Assembly (NCBI GenBank): GCA_002350725.1
Contig: DEFJ01000003.1
Location: forward strand, 1-38,414
Source: Cyanobacteria bacterium UBA2855
Lineage (GTDB): Bacteria; Cyanobacteriota; Vampirovibrionia; Gastranaerophilales; Gastranaerophilaceae
DNA: 38,414 bases
Reading direction: 5' to 3'
Shown: piece after piece, positions 23,243-30,695 of the stretch
Layout of the letters: the number at the start of each line of letters is the position of its first letter
Position numbering within the stretch: position 1 is the first letter of the stretch
Position numbers and translations under genes: made by a program
Notes under the pieces: generated by a model
Database searches by the model: none
The model's input: the letters and a program-made list of their open reading frames with translations, nothing else
What the model was told of the DNA's origin: nothing

Positions 23243-24493
23243 TTATGATTCCCAAGAATTCAGTACATTAGCAATTTCATTAATTTTAGTTGCTAATACA
23301 TCATTTAAACGCTTTTCAACTATACACGTAATTTGCTCAATATCACAATCATTCTCAAAGTAATCATTCTCACTCAATAAAACAAATCTGGGTTTTGAAT
23401 ATGCCCATTTCTCTGTATTGTTAAATTTTATGTTTTTAATATTTTTCTCTATATGCGTTATTAATTCTTTTCGTTTTACTTTACCGGCATCATTTATTGC
23501 AGCATCAATACCAATTTCAAAATATAAATCTTTTCCATAACGAAAATTCCAAAAATGAATATTTATAATTGATTCGTTACTATTTACCCCGAATTTGAAT
23601 TTTTCAATGTTATTAATATTCTGTGGCAAACATACAATATGGTTTGAACCTTTATCAAAGGTACAATATGAAAATAAGTTGCTTCTTTTGATTATTGCTT
23701 CTACCATATCAAACATTTCATCTCTGGGGATGTTACTATACCGATTTATTAAATCAATTGCTTTTTTGTGCTTTTTGTATATTTGCGCACATATTTTGCC
23801 TACATTTTCATTTTGCATAATATCCCTTTCTATTATTTGAACATAATGATTTATAATTATTCTGACTTCTTCATTTATTTGGATATTTTTTAGAACATTT
23901 AACAAACAATGTTTTACTAATTCATAATTTGTATATATGTATGGTTCTTCAACAAATTCTCTCTTGGGTCTTAAATATATATATAATTTTTTGTAAATAG
24001 AATTCGGGTATTGATTATCAACGTATTCACGATATCTTAAAAGCTGGTTATCGTGTTGACTTGAATCTATTTTATTTTCAATTACAACCACGAACTTGTT
24101 ATATTCATCTATAATTAGCAAATCAATATATTCTTTTTCTCTTAATACTTCCGCAGATGACATATCCCAAGTGTCAATATCCATAACATCAGGTATCGTA
24201 TATGTTTCTTTTTCATTTTCAAAAAGATATTCTTTACCATTTATTTTATTTATGCGAGTTTTATTTTCTGATATAACATTTTTTATAAATTCTTTTAGAA
24301 AATAATCATTCAAGCCATGAGTTTCGTTTGGGTCTAATAACCAAGCTAAAAAGTTTGAATGCCTAATTTCTGTACGAGTTAATTTTAAACAATCAAAAAT
24401 ATTAAATTTATTGAATCTGTTTTCAAGTTCTTTTAATGAACTATCAAGTACAAAGTTTTCTAAAATAGTCTTTTGTTCTTTGATGTTATTCAC
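23243..24493 (-). CDS. PD-(D/E)XK nuclease-family protein (second)
   Basis: This 416-residue protein starts with GTG at 24493 (AGGAG ten bases upstream). The N-terminal block TRTEIRHSNFLAWLLDP is typical of the PDDEXK_4 family. The nuclease core follows with EYIDLLIIDE and VVVIENKIDSSQHDNQLLRY (Asp, Glu-x-Lys and Gln). The remaining 200 residues are helical and unassigned. It is related in fold but not closely in sequence to the preceding nuclease gene, and each has its own promoter with a similar box. Whether they form one two-nuclease system is not known. Confidence 0.78.
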   Translation of the reverse strand: MNNIKEQKTILENFVLDSSLKELENRFNKFNIFDCLKLTRTEIRHSNFLAWLLDPNETHGLNDYFLKEFIKNVISENKTRINKINGKEYLFENEKETYTIPDVMDIDTWDMSSAEVLREKEYIDLLIIDEYNKFVVVIENKIDSSQHDNQLLRYREYVDNQYPNSIYKKLYIYLRPKREFVEEPYIYTNYELVKHCLLNVLKNIQINEEVRIIINHYVQIIERDIMQNENVGKICAQIYKKHKKAIDLINRYSNIPRDEMFDMVEAIIKRSNLFSYCTFDKGSNHIVCLPQNINNIEKFKFGVNSNESIINIHFWNFRYGKDLYFEIGIDAAINDAGKVKRKELITHIEKNIKNIKFNNTEKWAYSKPRFVLLSENDYFENDCDIEQITCIVEKRLNDVLATKINEIANVLNSWES

Positions 24494-24539
24494 TTATACT
24501 TAACTCCTTTCTATTTCAATAATATCAGAATAACACATG

Positions 24540-24560
24540 CATGCGTCAATATGTGACATA
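24540..24560 (-). promoter_or_regulatory. Box upstream of the second PD-(D/E)XK gene
   Basis: On the minus strand TATGTCACATATTGACGCATG places TTGACG (24549-24544) 17 bp from a weak -10 GATATT. It shares TGACGCATG with the box at 23204-23225 and is a variant of the 18-bp box found four times from 24619 to 29169. Confidence 0.45.
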
Positions 24561-24618
24561 CATTAAAATATTTACCCCTGAATTTATTTTAGTACAAAAA
24601 TTTTATTCCCTTAAACAA

Positions 24619-24636
24619 ATATGACACAAAATGACG
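24619..24636 (+). promoter_or_regulatory. 18-bp box, copy C (DnaB-RT operon)
   Basis: ATATGACACAAAATGACG, with TGAC repeated at a 10-bp step. Reading ATGACG as -35, a 16-bp spacer leads to TGAAAT. It lies 39 bp before the start of the helicase gene. Identical copies are at 26548-26531, 27276-27259 and 29169-29152 on the minus strand. Confidence 0.6.
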
Positions 24637-24674
24637 GTAGTAGATTGGATAATGAAATAAAAAGGAGAAAAATC

Positions 24675-25526
24675 ATGATTAAAAAAGAAGTTTTAGAAAA
24701 GGTTTGTGAAAATATTTTTGAGGAAAAACCTCATGTGTTACAAACAGGGTTTAAAGATTTGGACACGATTTTGAGTGGTGCTGAAAATTCAAGTCTGATA
24801 ACAATCGGGGCAAGACCGGCTATGGGGAAAAGCAGCTTTGCAACAAACATTATGCTGAATTTGCTTGAACAAAACAAAAAATGTTTATTCTTTTCGCTGG
24901 AATTGAGTGAGGGGCTACTTATAAAAAGACTACTCTGTCAAGTAGGGGAAGTAGATTATCATTTATTACAAATGCCAAATGAAATTTCAAAAAGAGAAAA
25001 GAACGTTGAAAAAATTATGAAAGCTATTGATAAATTATCAAAATACGATTTAACCATTTATGACGAGCATTTTAATATTGAAGATATAAAAGAAAAAATT
25101 GAACAAGTAAAACCTGAATTTGTTTTTATAGATTATTTGCAACTTTTAGATGTTCCAGCTAAAAAACCTCGTTCAGAATCTTATGAGAAAGTTATGCGAG
25201 ATTTGAAACAAATTGCAAGAGATAATAATTGCATCATTTTTATAACTTCACAATTATCAAGAGCGTTAGAGAGCAGATGTGATAAAAGACCGTTATTATC
25301 GGATTTGAGAGAAAGCGGAGCAATAGAAAATATATCAGATGTTGTTATGTTTATTTACAGAGATGACTATTACAACTCTTGCAGTGACGAAGATTATGCA
25401 ATTAATAAAGGAACTGCAGAAATAATTGTTGCCAAAAATAAATACGGAACAATGGCAACTATTAGGTTACTTTTCAGAAGTTCAATAATGAAATTTTTGG
25501 AGCCTGAATCTTATGATGTGTTCTAA
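24675..25526 (+). CDS. DnaB-type helicase core without N-terminal domain
   Basis: The protein has 283 residues from ATG 24675, chosen for AAAGGAG upstream; a longer frame from 24621 overlaps the regulatory box. It contains only the RecA-like DnaB C-terminal domain: GARPAMGKSSF (Walker A), FIDYLQLLD (Walker B), SQLSRALESR and SDLRESGAIENISDVVMF. The N-terminal domain that binds primase in replicative DnaB is missing, so it is not a normal replication helicase. The next gene, a reverse transcriptase, starts inside it (overlap 14 bases), so the two proteins are made together. A role in unwinding templates or msDNA-like products for the RT, or as an effector ATPase, is inferred. A RadA/KaiC-like ATPase was considered, but the DnaB motifs fit better. 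Confidence 0.85.
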   Translation: MIKKEVLEKVCENIFEEKPHVLQTGFKDLDTILSGAENSSLITIGARPAMGKSSFATNIMLNLLEQNKKCLFFSLELSEGLLIKRLLCQVGEVDYHLLQMPNEISKREKNVEKIMKAIDKLSKYDLTIYDEHFNIEDIKEKIEQVKPEFVFIDYLQLLDVPAKKPRSESYEKVMRDLKQIARDNNCIIFITSQLSRALESRCDKRPLLSDLRESGAIENISDVVMFIYRDDYYNSCSDEDYAINKGTAEIIVAKNKYGTMATIRLLFRSSIMKFLEPESYDVF

Positions 25527-26388
25527 TAAGTTTTATATCAGCGATGAATATTATTACACAATAAAAAGAATTAAGAATCGCATAATATATATTCCATGTG
25601 ATGAATTAAAGGCAACACAAAGGTTTTTTCTAAATGTTATAAAATGGCTTTATCCGTATAAAACTGATATTCTTAGTTGTGCAAGAATTCACTCCGGTAA
25701 AAAATGGATTTTAAAAATGGATATTAAACATTTTTATGATTCTGTTCCGAGCTATGAAATTCAAAAGGCAGTATCAAAAGTATGTGAGAGGATAAATCAG
25801 TATAATAATTCGCTTAAATACTTATCTCTTGTAACCATAAACGGCAAATTGCCGACAGGGGCTCCGACATCACCACATATTGCAAATGCTTGCTTTAAGA
25901 GAATTGATAAGAAAATTATGTCTGTTAGTTCTGCTTTCGGTGTTGATTATACAAGATATGTTGATGATTTGACCTTTTCTTCATACTGCAAAGAAACATT
26001 AGAAATTGTCGAAAAGAAAGTTACTGCACTTATAGCATTTCACGGGTACAAAATAAATCCAAAGAAAACAAGATACATCTCGGATAACAAGCAGCAAAAC
26101 GTTTTGGGGCTTGTTGTGAATAATTATCGGGTTCGGTTGCCAAAAGATTTTAAAAGAAATATCAGGGCAATGCTGCACAGTTATGTAATATATATTTGTA
26201 ATTCAAGCATTAAAGAAACAAAACATTTAGCTTGGGATACCAAAAGAATAAGGCAGTTGGAAGGGTACATTTCTTATATAAAGCATGTTGACAGTCATTT
26301 TTATGCACAACTAAAACAGTATGCTGAAAAATTAGAACATAAATATTGTGTAGTTGTTACTATTTTTTTGAAACATGAATTTTTTTAA
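25513..26388 (+). CDS. Retron-like reverse transcriptase coupled to a DnaB-like gene
   Basis: The protein has 291 residues; two adjacent ATGs (25513, 25516) lie inside the helicase gene. RT motifs are complete: RIIYIPCDELKATQRFFLNV (substrate arm), ILKMDIKHFYDSV (motif A), LPTGAPTSPHIANA (motif B) and YVDD at about 149-152. At the place of the retron NAxxH signature it has CARIH (A and H kept), and in place of VTG it has VLG followed by VVNN. These link it to retron RTs, but as a divergent branch. No typical msr-msd lies upstream. A structured region with its own promoter lies just downstream on the opposite strand. DnaB-RT pairing is not one of the retron types I know. Confidence 0.88.
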   Translation: MMCSNKFYISDEYYYTIKRIKNRIIYIPCDELKATQRFFLNVIKWLYPYKTDILSCARIHSGKKWILKMDIKHFYDSVPSYEIQKAVSKVCERINQYNNSLKYLSLVTINGKLPTGAPTSPHIANACFKRIDKKIMSVSSAFGVDYTRYVDDLTFSSYCKETLEIVEKKVTALIAFHGYKINPKKTRYISDNKQQNVLGLVVNNYRVRLPKDFKRNIRAMLHSYVIYICNSSIKETKHLAWDTKRIRQLEGYISYIKHVDSHFYAQLKQYAEKLEHKYCVVVTIFLKHEFF

Positions 26389-26389
26389 T

Positions 26390-26504
26390 CAAGAAACCGA
26401 CCTTTAATTTTAAGGTCGGTCTTGAAAAAGGTTACTGTTACGAACGAAGTGAGTAACGGTGTTCCTTCTGATTGTTATTCGTGGCATATAGCGAATCGCT
26501 TGCC
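26390..26504 (-). ncRNA. Candidate structured RNA beside the DnaB-RT operon
   Basis: Minus-strand box D implies a transcript starting near 26503, where no ORF begins. The predicted ~115-nt RNA opens with a hairpin (GGCA/TGCC and AGCG/CGCT, 26504-26483), continues with GTTAC/GTAAC (26457-26437) and ends in a strong stem (CAAG plus ACCGACCTT with AAGGTCGGT and CTTG, 26424-26390). That last stem sits directly behind the RT stop and could end transcription from both sides, although no U-run follows. The coincidence of promoter, start and first hairpin supports a real RNA, perhaps template or partner of the neighbouring RT. Expression is not shown. Confidence 0.45.
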
Positions 26505-26530
26505 TATATAATTATTATAAAACCCCCCTG

Positions 26531-26548
26531 CGTCATTTTGTGTCATAT
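26531..26548 (-). promoter_or_regulatory. 18-bp box, copy D (no ORF behind it)
   Basis: An exact copy of ATATGACACAAAATGACG on the minus strand, immediately after the stop of the WG-repeat gene. ATGACG, 16-bp spacer and TAATTA (26514-26509) would start transcription near 26503, at the first hairpin of the candidate RNA. Confidence 0.55.
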
Positions 26549-26920
26549 TTATTTTGAGTCAAAATCTATATCATAATATTCAAAAGGAATTAAAATGTTT
26601 TCATTTATATCAATTATTCCACATTTTCCTGCTTTTTCAGCAATAAATATTTCACCTCCACATTCATCAAGAATTCGTACGTCAACAAAATCATATATAA
26701 AAGGAATAATTATATTATTAGAAGTATCTATTAATCCGTATTTCTCTCCTAGTTTTGCTTGTAAATATTTGCCCTTAAATATGCCACCCAAACAATTATA
26801 AACAGGTGGGATAACAACTTTATTCTTAATAATACATCCCCATAAAGAATTATGTTTAAACAGAGTGAATCCATTGGATTGAATAATTTTATAACTCTCG
26901 TTTTTAATATTTTTATTCAT
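26549..26920 (-). CDS. WG-repeat protein
   Basis: The protein has 123 residues from ATG 26920 (AAGGAG seven bases upstream). An upstream in-frame ATG at 26941 would overlap the previous gene. Three WG-type beta repeats are visible: LWGCIIKNKVVIPPVYN, KYGLIDTSNNIIIPFIYDF and KCGIIDINENILIPFEYYD. WG repeats form small beta-sheet modules, found in surface proteins and in some defence or toxin proteins, where they bind partners. No catalytic part or signal peptide is present. It is second in the two-gene operon behind box copy E. Confidence 0.75.
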   Translation of the reverse strand: MNKNIKNESYKIIQSNGFTLFKHNSLWGCIIKNKVVIPPVYNCLGGIFKGKYLQAKLGEKYGLIDTSNNIIIPFIYDFVDVRILDECGGEIFIAEKAGKCGIIDINENILIPFEYYDIDFDSK

Positions 26921-26924
26921 ATAT

Positions 26925-27224
26925 TTACTCCTTGTTTTCATAATCTTCTAAATGCCTATTGTCTGTACATTCAATTTCAATTTCAAAAAATAAAAGTTTT
27001 AAAATTATATTAATTCCTTTGTGGTCTATATTTTTTCGCCTGTAATGAAAATCAATACCTAATGACAAATTACCACTGTCAAAAGATATATTGTAAGGCT
27101 GTATTCTTATGCATAAAGCGATATGCTTTGTAAAACAAACAACTACAAATAATGAACGTAAGAGTTTAGAGTAATTTACTCTTAGCTTATTTGTTTTAAT
27201 TAATTTTATCACATCATTTTCCAT
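26925..27224 (-). CDS. Unknown 99-residue protein of the DnaB-RT block
   Basis: A small protein with a basic N-terminal helix (VIKLIKTNKLRVNYSKLLRS), a hydrophobic middle (LFVVVCFTKHIALCI) and an alternating beta-like C-terminal half ending in acidic residues. The middle is probably a buried strand rather than a membrane helix because Lys and His interrupt it. No family is recognised. It starts 35 bp after box copy E with AAAGG as ribosome site and is followed after 4 bases by the WG-repeat gene, so the two are likely partners. Confidence 0.6.
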   Translation of the reverse strand: MENDVIKLIKTNKLRVNYSKLLRSLFVVVCFTKHIALCIRIQPYNISFDSGNLSLGIDFHYRRKNIDHKGINIILKLLFFEIEIECTDNRHLEDYENKE

Positions 27225-27258
27225 TTTTTCCTTTTTATTTTATTATCCGATATACCCA

Positions 27259-27276
27259 CGTCATTTTGTGTCATAT
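27259..27276 (-). promoter_or_regulatory. 18-bp box, copy E
   Basis: An exact minus-strand copy of ATATGACACAAAATGACG. A 16-bp spacer leads to TAAAAT, a good -10. The similarity with copy F extends on both sides (about 40 bp, one difference), so the whole promoter was duplicated. It serves the 99-residue and WG-repeat genes. Confidence 0.6.
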
Positions 27277-27316
27277 CAAAATAACGACAGTTGTTTTATC
27301 TCTATAACCTCTTGAT

Positions 27317-28699
27317 TTATAATTCTTTTCCGTCGAACAGTGTGATTATTAATTCCTTTTGGTTTAAATTATTGTCTGCATCTTTGAATTTTGTAGTATT
27401 AGTATTAAATTCCAGTTCCGTAGTCCCAGTCTGACCATTTTTGTTCTTTACAACAATAATTTCTGCGATTTTTTCGTTACCTGATTTTTTATGGTTATAA
27501 TAGTCTTCACGATATAGAAACATTACGACATCAGCACATCTGTCAATATTGTCGCAATATTTCCTTATATCCGATAACATTGGTCGTTTATTACTCCTTT
27601 TTTCAATAGTGCAGGGTAGTGATGAAAGTACAATAATGACAAGATTTAATTTTTTGGCAAGTGTTTTCAAACCACTAATAATACATGAATAGGTTTGTTT
27701 TCTGTTATTTTCAAATAAGCCGTCCATACATTGCAAAGAGTCAATAACAATCAATCCTAAATCTTTTTCTTTCTCTTTAAGTTGTTGACATTTTGCCTGA
27801 AGATTTGTAAATGTTCCATCACATGTGTCATCTATAAATATATTTGTTTCAAGTAATTGTGACAATGCACCAGCCAGTTTCTCCCAATCCTTTGCGTACA
27901 AATTGCCATTTTTTATTATTTGCAAATCAATTTTACCTTCTATACATGACATACGTTTAACAACCTCTTTTTTATTCATTTCAAATGAAAAATATGCAAC
28001 AGGTAATTTTGTTTTTTTTACAAAATTTAGAACAAGATTTAATGCAAAAGACGTTTTTCCCATCGCAGGTCTTGCCCCGATAACTACTAAATTAGACGTT
28101 CTTAAACCATTTAAATTTTCGTCAAGGTCTTTAAAACCTGTCGAGTAACCCATTAATATATTTTTATTTTCATATTTATCACTAATTTCTTCATAAGTTT
28201 CATAAATTATATCTTTAAATTCTTCGTTTTCATCTGTTATATTTAACCTTGCAATTTTATCAATTAATTTATGTGCTTTTTCAATAGCAGCTTGTGCTGT
28301 AATATTATTATATTTTTGCGATATAATTTTTTTGCCTGCTGAAATAAGTGCTCTTTTAATTGCTTTTTCCCGCATAATTTCTGCCTCATATTCAACAGAT
28401 ATTGTTTCAACTGCTTTAGAACATAAGTTAGCAATTATTTCTTGAACGTTTTCTATTTTGTAATATTCTTCTAACCTATTTATAATACTAGTTATAGAAA
28501 AATCATATTTGGAATAACCTAACATAATTGCTTTGAAAACCTTTCTATGTAAATGTTTATAAAAATATTCAGGTTTAAAATCATTTAAGATTTCAAAATT
28601 TGCAAATATAGGCCTTTTTATCAGAGTTCCCAACAATATCTCTTCTTTTTCTATATCTGTTAGTTTATATCTTTTAAATTTATTCAAATCTTTTTTCAT
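27317..28699 (-). CDS. DnaB-like replicative helicase, full length
   Basis: This 460-residue protein has both parts of DnaB. The N-terminal helical domain (residues 15-110, TDIEKEEILLGTLIKRPIF and YFYKHLHRKVF) and linker come first. The RecA-like motor follows, with GYSTGFKDLDENLNGL, GARPAMGKTSFALN (Walker A), LIVIDSLQCMDG (Walker B), LSSLPCTIEKRSNKRPMLSDIRK and VVMFLYREDYYN. Walker B has Ser-Leu-Gln-Cys where DnaB usually has Tyr-Leu-Gln-Leu, and the usual Arg in DLRESG is replaced (DIRKYC), so it is a divergent, probably element-borne copy. It follows the 131-residue gene after 23 bases in the operon behind box F. Presence of this gene and the helicase core at 24675 in one block is unusual. 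Confidence 0.9.
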   Translation of the reverse strand: MKKDLNKFKRYKLTDIEKEEILLGTLIKRPIFANFEILNDFKPEYFYKHLHRKVFKAIMLGYSKYDFSITSIINRLEEYYKIENVQEIIANLCSKAVETISVEYEAEIMREKAIKRALISAGKKIISQKYNNITAQAAIEKAHKLIDKIARLNITDENEEFKDIIYETYEEISDKYENKNILMGYSTGFKDLDENLNGLRTSNLVVIGARPAMGKTSFALNLVLNFVKKTKLPVAYFSFEMNKKEVVKRMSCIEGKIDLQIIKNGNLYAKDWEKLAGALSQLLETNIFIDDTCDGTFTNLQAKCQQLKEKEKDLGLIVIDSLQCMDGLFENNRKQTYSCIISGLKTLAKKLNLVIIVLSSLPCTIEKRSNKRPMLSDIRKYCDNIDRCADVVMFLYREDYYNHKKSGNEKIAEIIVVKNKNGQTGTTELEFNTNTTKFKDADNNLNQKELIITLFDGKEL

Positions 28700-28722
28700 T
28701 TTTTACTCCTTAAGTTGATAAG

Positions 28723-29118
28723 TTATCTTTTTATTTCTTCTTTTTCAGATTTTGCTTCAAGTGTTGATTTTAAATTCTCAATTTCTTTGTTTATATTGTC
28801 ATTAAATATGTGATAAAATATCATTTCCCAAGTCTTTTCATCGTTTTCTTTTATTGCATCTCTGTTAAAATAATCAGGTATTTTGTATGTAATACCGTTT
28901 ATAGTTACAGTTTCGAAATCATCAGACACCTTAAATTTCTTTTTTAATACTATTTGATTTTTCTTTACTTCAAACAGTTGAAGTTTTAGAGGGTCTTGTT
29001 CTTCTGATTCTTTTTTTATTACTCGCATCTCAACACGAATATAAATTTTAAATATTTCCCAAAAGAAATCTATACTGATTTTTGTTTTGAATGATACTGA
29101 ATTTTTCTTTTTATCCAT
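28723..29118 (-). CDS. Unknown 131-residue protein upstream of dnaB-like gene
   Basis: A charged cytoplasmic protein starting behind AGAGG. Residues 12-40 contain hydrophobic strands (ISIDFFWEIFKIYIRVEMRVI), the middle reads VSDDFETVTINGITYKIPDYF, and the C-terminus is a Lys/Glu-rich helix (EIENLKSTLEAKSEKEEI), probably coiled coil. No family is recognised. First gene of the operon with the full-length DnaB-like helicase. A helicase loader or replication partner is possible from position, but nothing in the sequence proves it. Confidence 0.6.
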   Translation of the reverse strand: MDKKKNSVSFKTKISIDFFWEIFKIYIRVEMRVIKKESEEQDPLKLQLFEVKKNQIVLKKKFKVSDDFETVTINGITYKIPDYFNRDAIKENDEKTWEMIFYHIFNDNINKEIENLKSTLEAKSEKEEIKR

Positions 29119-29151
29119 AATTACCTCTGTTATTATTATCCGTTATACCCA

Positions 29152-29169
29152 CGTCATTTTGTGTCATAT
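29152..29169 (-). promoter_or_regulatory. 18-bp box, copy F
   Basis: An exact minus-strand copy of ATATGACACAAAATGACG, 33 bp before the 131-residue gene. A 16-bp spacer leads to TAATAA. With copy E it shares flanking bases beyond the box (ATTTTG before, TGGGTATA after). Confidence 0.6.
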
Positions 29170-29268
29170 CAAAATTACTATAGAAATTTTTCTTCAAAAT
29201 TTGTCAAAAGTTGAAAAATTTTACCCCTAAAAATACATCATAATAAAACTTTGATGTTGTTTTATAAT

Positions 29269-29327
29269 TAGATAATATATTATCTATATATTGACATTTT
29301 TGATAAAATCGGTTAATATATTATCTA
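29269..29327 (+). promoter_or_regulatory. hipBA promoter and operators
   Basis: TTGACA (29291-29296), a 17-bp spacer and TAATAT (29314-29319) form a near-consensus promoter. An 18-bp perfect palindrome, TAGATAATATATTATCTA (29269-29286), stands upstream. Its right part recurs as TAATATATTATCTA (29314-29327) over the -10 and the start codon. This layout fits autorepression by HipB bound to two operators. Confidence 0.75.
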
Positions 29328-29605
29328 TGAATAATCAATTTTTAAATCAAAAAACTCCCAATGAAATTGCGAAAAGTTTAGCAGATAAAATTAAAGAACA
29401 CAGAAAAAAGTTAAAGATTTCGCAAGAGGTTTTAGCACAAAAATCCGGTGTTAGTCTTGGGAGTATTAAAAGATTTGAAACGAAGTATGAAATTTCGTTG
29501 CAATCATTTATCAAAATTGCTATTGCACTTGATTTAGACAGTAACTTTGAAAATTTATTTACACAAAAAACTTATGCTTCGATTGATGAGGTAATTAATG
29601 GATAA
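29327..29605 (+). CDS. hipB: HipB-like antitoxin, XRE regulator
   Basis: The protein has 92 residues from the ATG at 29327, which overlaps the operator; a leaderless or near-leaderless message is likely because the -10 ends 7 bases upstream. The helix-turn-helix lies at about 28-62 (KISQEVLAQKSGVSLGSIKRFET). It should bind the upstream palindromes and neutralise the HipA kinase. Its stop overlaps the hipA start by 8 bases, the usual antitoxin-first coupling. Confidence 0.85.
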   Translation: MNNQFLNQKTPNEIAKSLADKIKEHRKKLKISQEVLAQKSGVSLGSIKRFETKYEISLQSFIKIAIALDLDSNFENLFTQKTYASIDEVING

Positions 29606-30695
29606 TTATAAATATCTGAAAGTTTTTTATAATGATAAATTAGTCGGAACTTTGGCTAAAACTCCTGATAGGCTTGTTGCATTTGAATATGATAACGAGT
29701 GGCTTGCTACCGGTTTTAGCATTTCGCCATTCTCACTACCGTTACAGAAAAAAGTATATTTGCCAAAATTTGAACCGTTCGAGGGGCTATTTGGGGTGTT
29801 TAATGATAGTTTGCCTGACGGTTGGGGAAGATTGCTTGTTGATCGTCTTTTGCTAAAAAACAATATTAACCCAAGTGAAATTGATAATTTAAATCGGCTT
29901 GCAGTTGTACAAGAAAGCGGTATGGGAGCTTTGACATATAAGCCTGAACACAGATTTGAAGCTCCACAAGAAGAATCTGATTATGACAAGCTTGCGCAAG
30001 AATGTTCAAAAATATTAGAGTCACAAAGCTCTGATAACTTGGATGAACTTTTTAAACTAGGCGGTTCGTCAGGCGGAGCAAGACCAAAGATTTTGACAAA
30101 AATAAACAGTGAAGATTGGATAATAAAATTTCCGTCCTCTCAAGATCCCAAAAATATTGGAGAGCAGGAATACAAATATTCACTTGTTGCAAAAGATTGT
30201 GGGATAAAAATGAGTGAAACAAAACTTTTCGATTCTAAAATTTGTTCAGGATATTTTGGAATAAAACGATTCGATAGGGAAAACGGCAAAAAAGTTCATA
30301 TGGTTTCCGTTAGCGGACTATTAGAAACAAGTCATCGTCTGCCAAATCTTGATTACAATATTTTGATGAAATTGACGTTAGAATTAACAAAGAATTATCA
30401 AGATATTGAGCAGTTATATAGACTTATGTGCTTTAATGTTTTTGCGCACAACAGAGATGATCATTCAAAGAATTTCTCGTTTTTGTATGATGAAAGTCAA
30501 AAAGAATGGCACTTATCACCTGCTTATGATTTGACTTACAGTTCATCATTTAACGGAGAACACGCAACAACAATAAACGGGGAAGGTAAAAATCCAAGTT
30601 TAAATGATATTTTAGCAGTAGCTAAAAATATCGGAATCAAAGAAAAACACGCGCTTGATATTGCACTTGATATCAAAGATAAACAGATAAAATAA
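29598..30695 (+). CDS. hipA: HipA-like serine/threonine kinase toxin, C-terminus shortened
   Basis: The protein has 365 residues. The N-terminal HipA_N/couple domain carries GLFGVFNDSLPDGWGRLL. The kinase part has KLGGSSGGARPK (Gly-rich loop), IIKFPSS (ATP Lys), GIKRFDRENG, FNVFAHNRDDHSKNFSF (catalytic HNRDDHxKN) and LSPAYDLT (metal Asp). HipA kinases phosphorylate glutamyl-tRNA synthetase or related targets and cause dormancy. The frame ends at DIKDKQIK, some 50 residues before many relatives end, and an integrase fragment starts at once in another frame. A deletion may thus have removed the tail. All catalytic residues are present, so activity is possible. Confidence 0.88.
   Translation: MDNYKYLKVFYNDKLVGTLAKTPDRLVAFEYDNEWLATGFSISPFSLPLQKKVYLPKFEPFEGLFGVFNDSLPDGWGRLLVDRLLLKNNINPSEIDNLNRLAVVQESGMGALTYKPEHRFEAPQEESDYDKLAQECSKILESQSSDNLDELFKLGGSSGGARPKILTKINSEDWIIKFPSSQDPKNIGEQEYKYSLVAKDCGIKMSETKLFDSKICSGYFGIKRFDRENGKKVHMVSVSGLLETSHRLPNLDYNILMKLTLELTKNYQDIEQLYRLMCFNVFAHNRDDHSKNFSFLYDESQKEWHLSPAYDLTYSSSFNGEHATTINGEGKNPSLNDILAVAKNIGIKEKHALDIALDIKDKQIK

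Noticed and set aside
24675..25526. RadA or KaiC-type ATPase
   Set aside because: The DnaB-specific blocks (GARPAMGKSSF, SDLRESGAIE) are present and zinc or duplicated KaiC features are absent.
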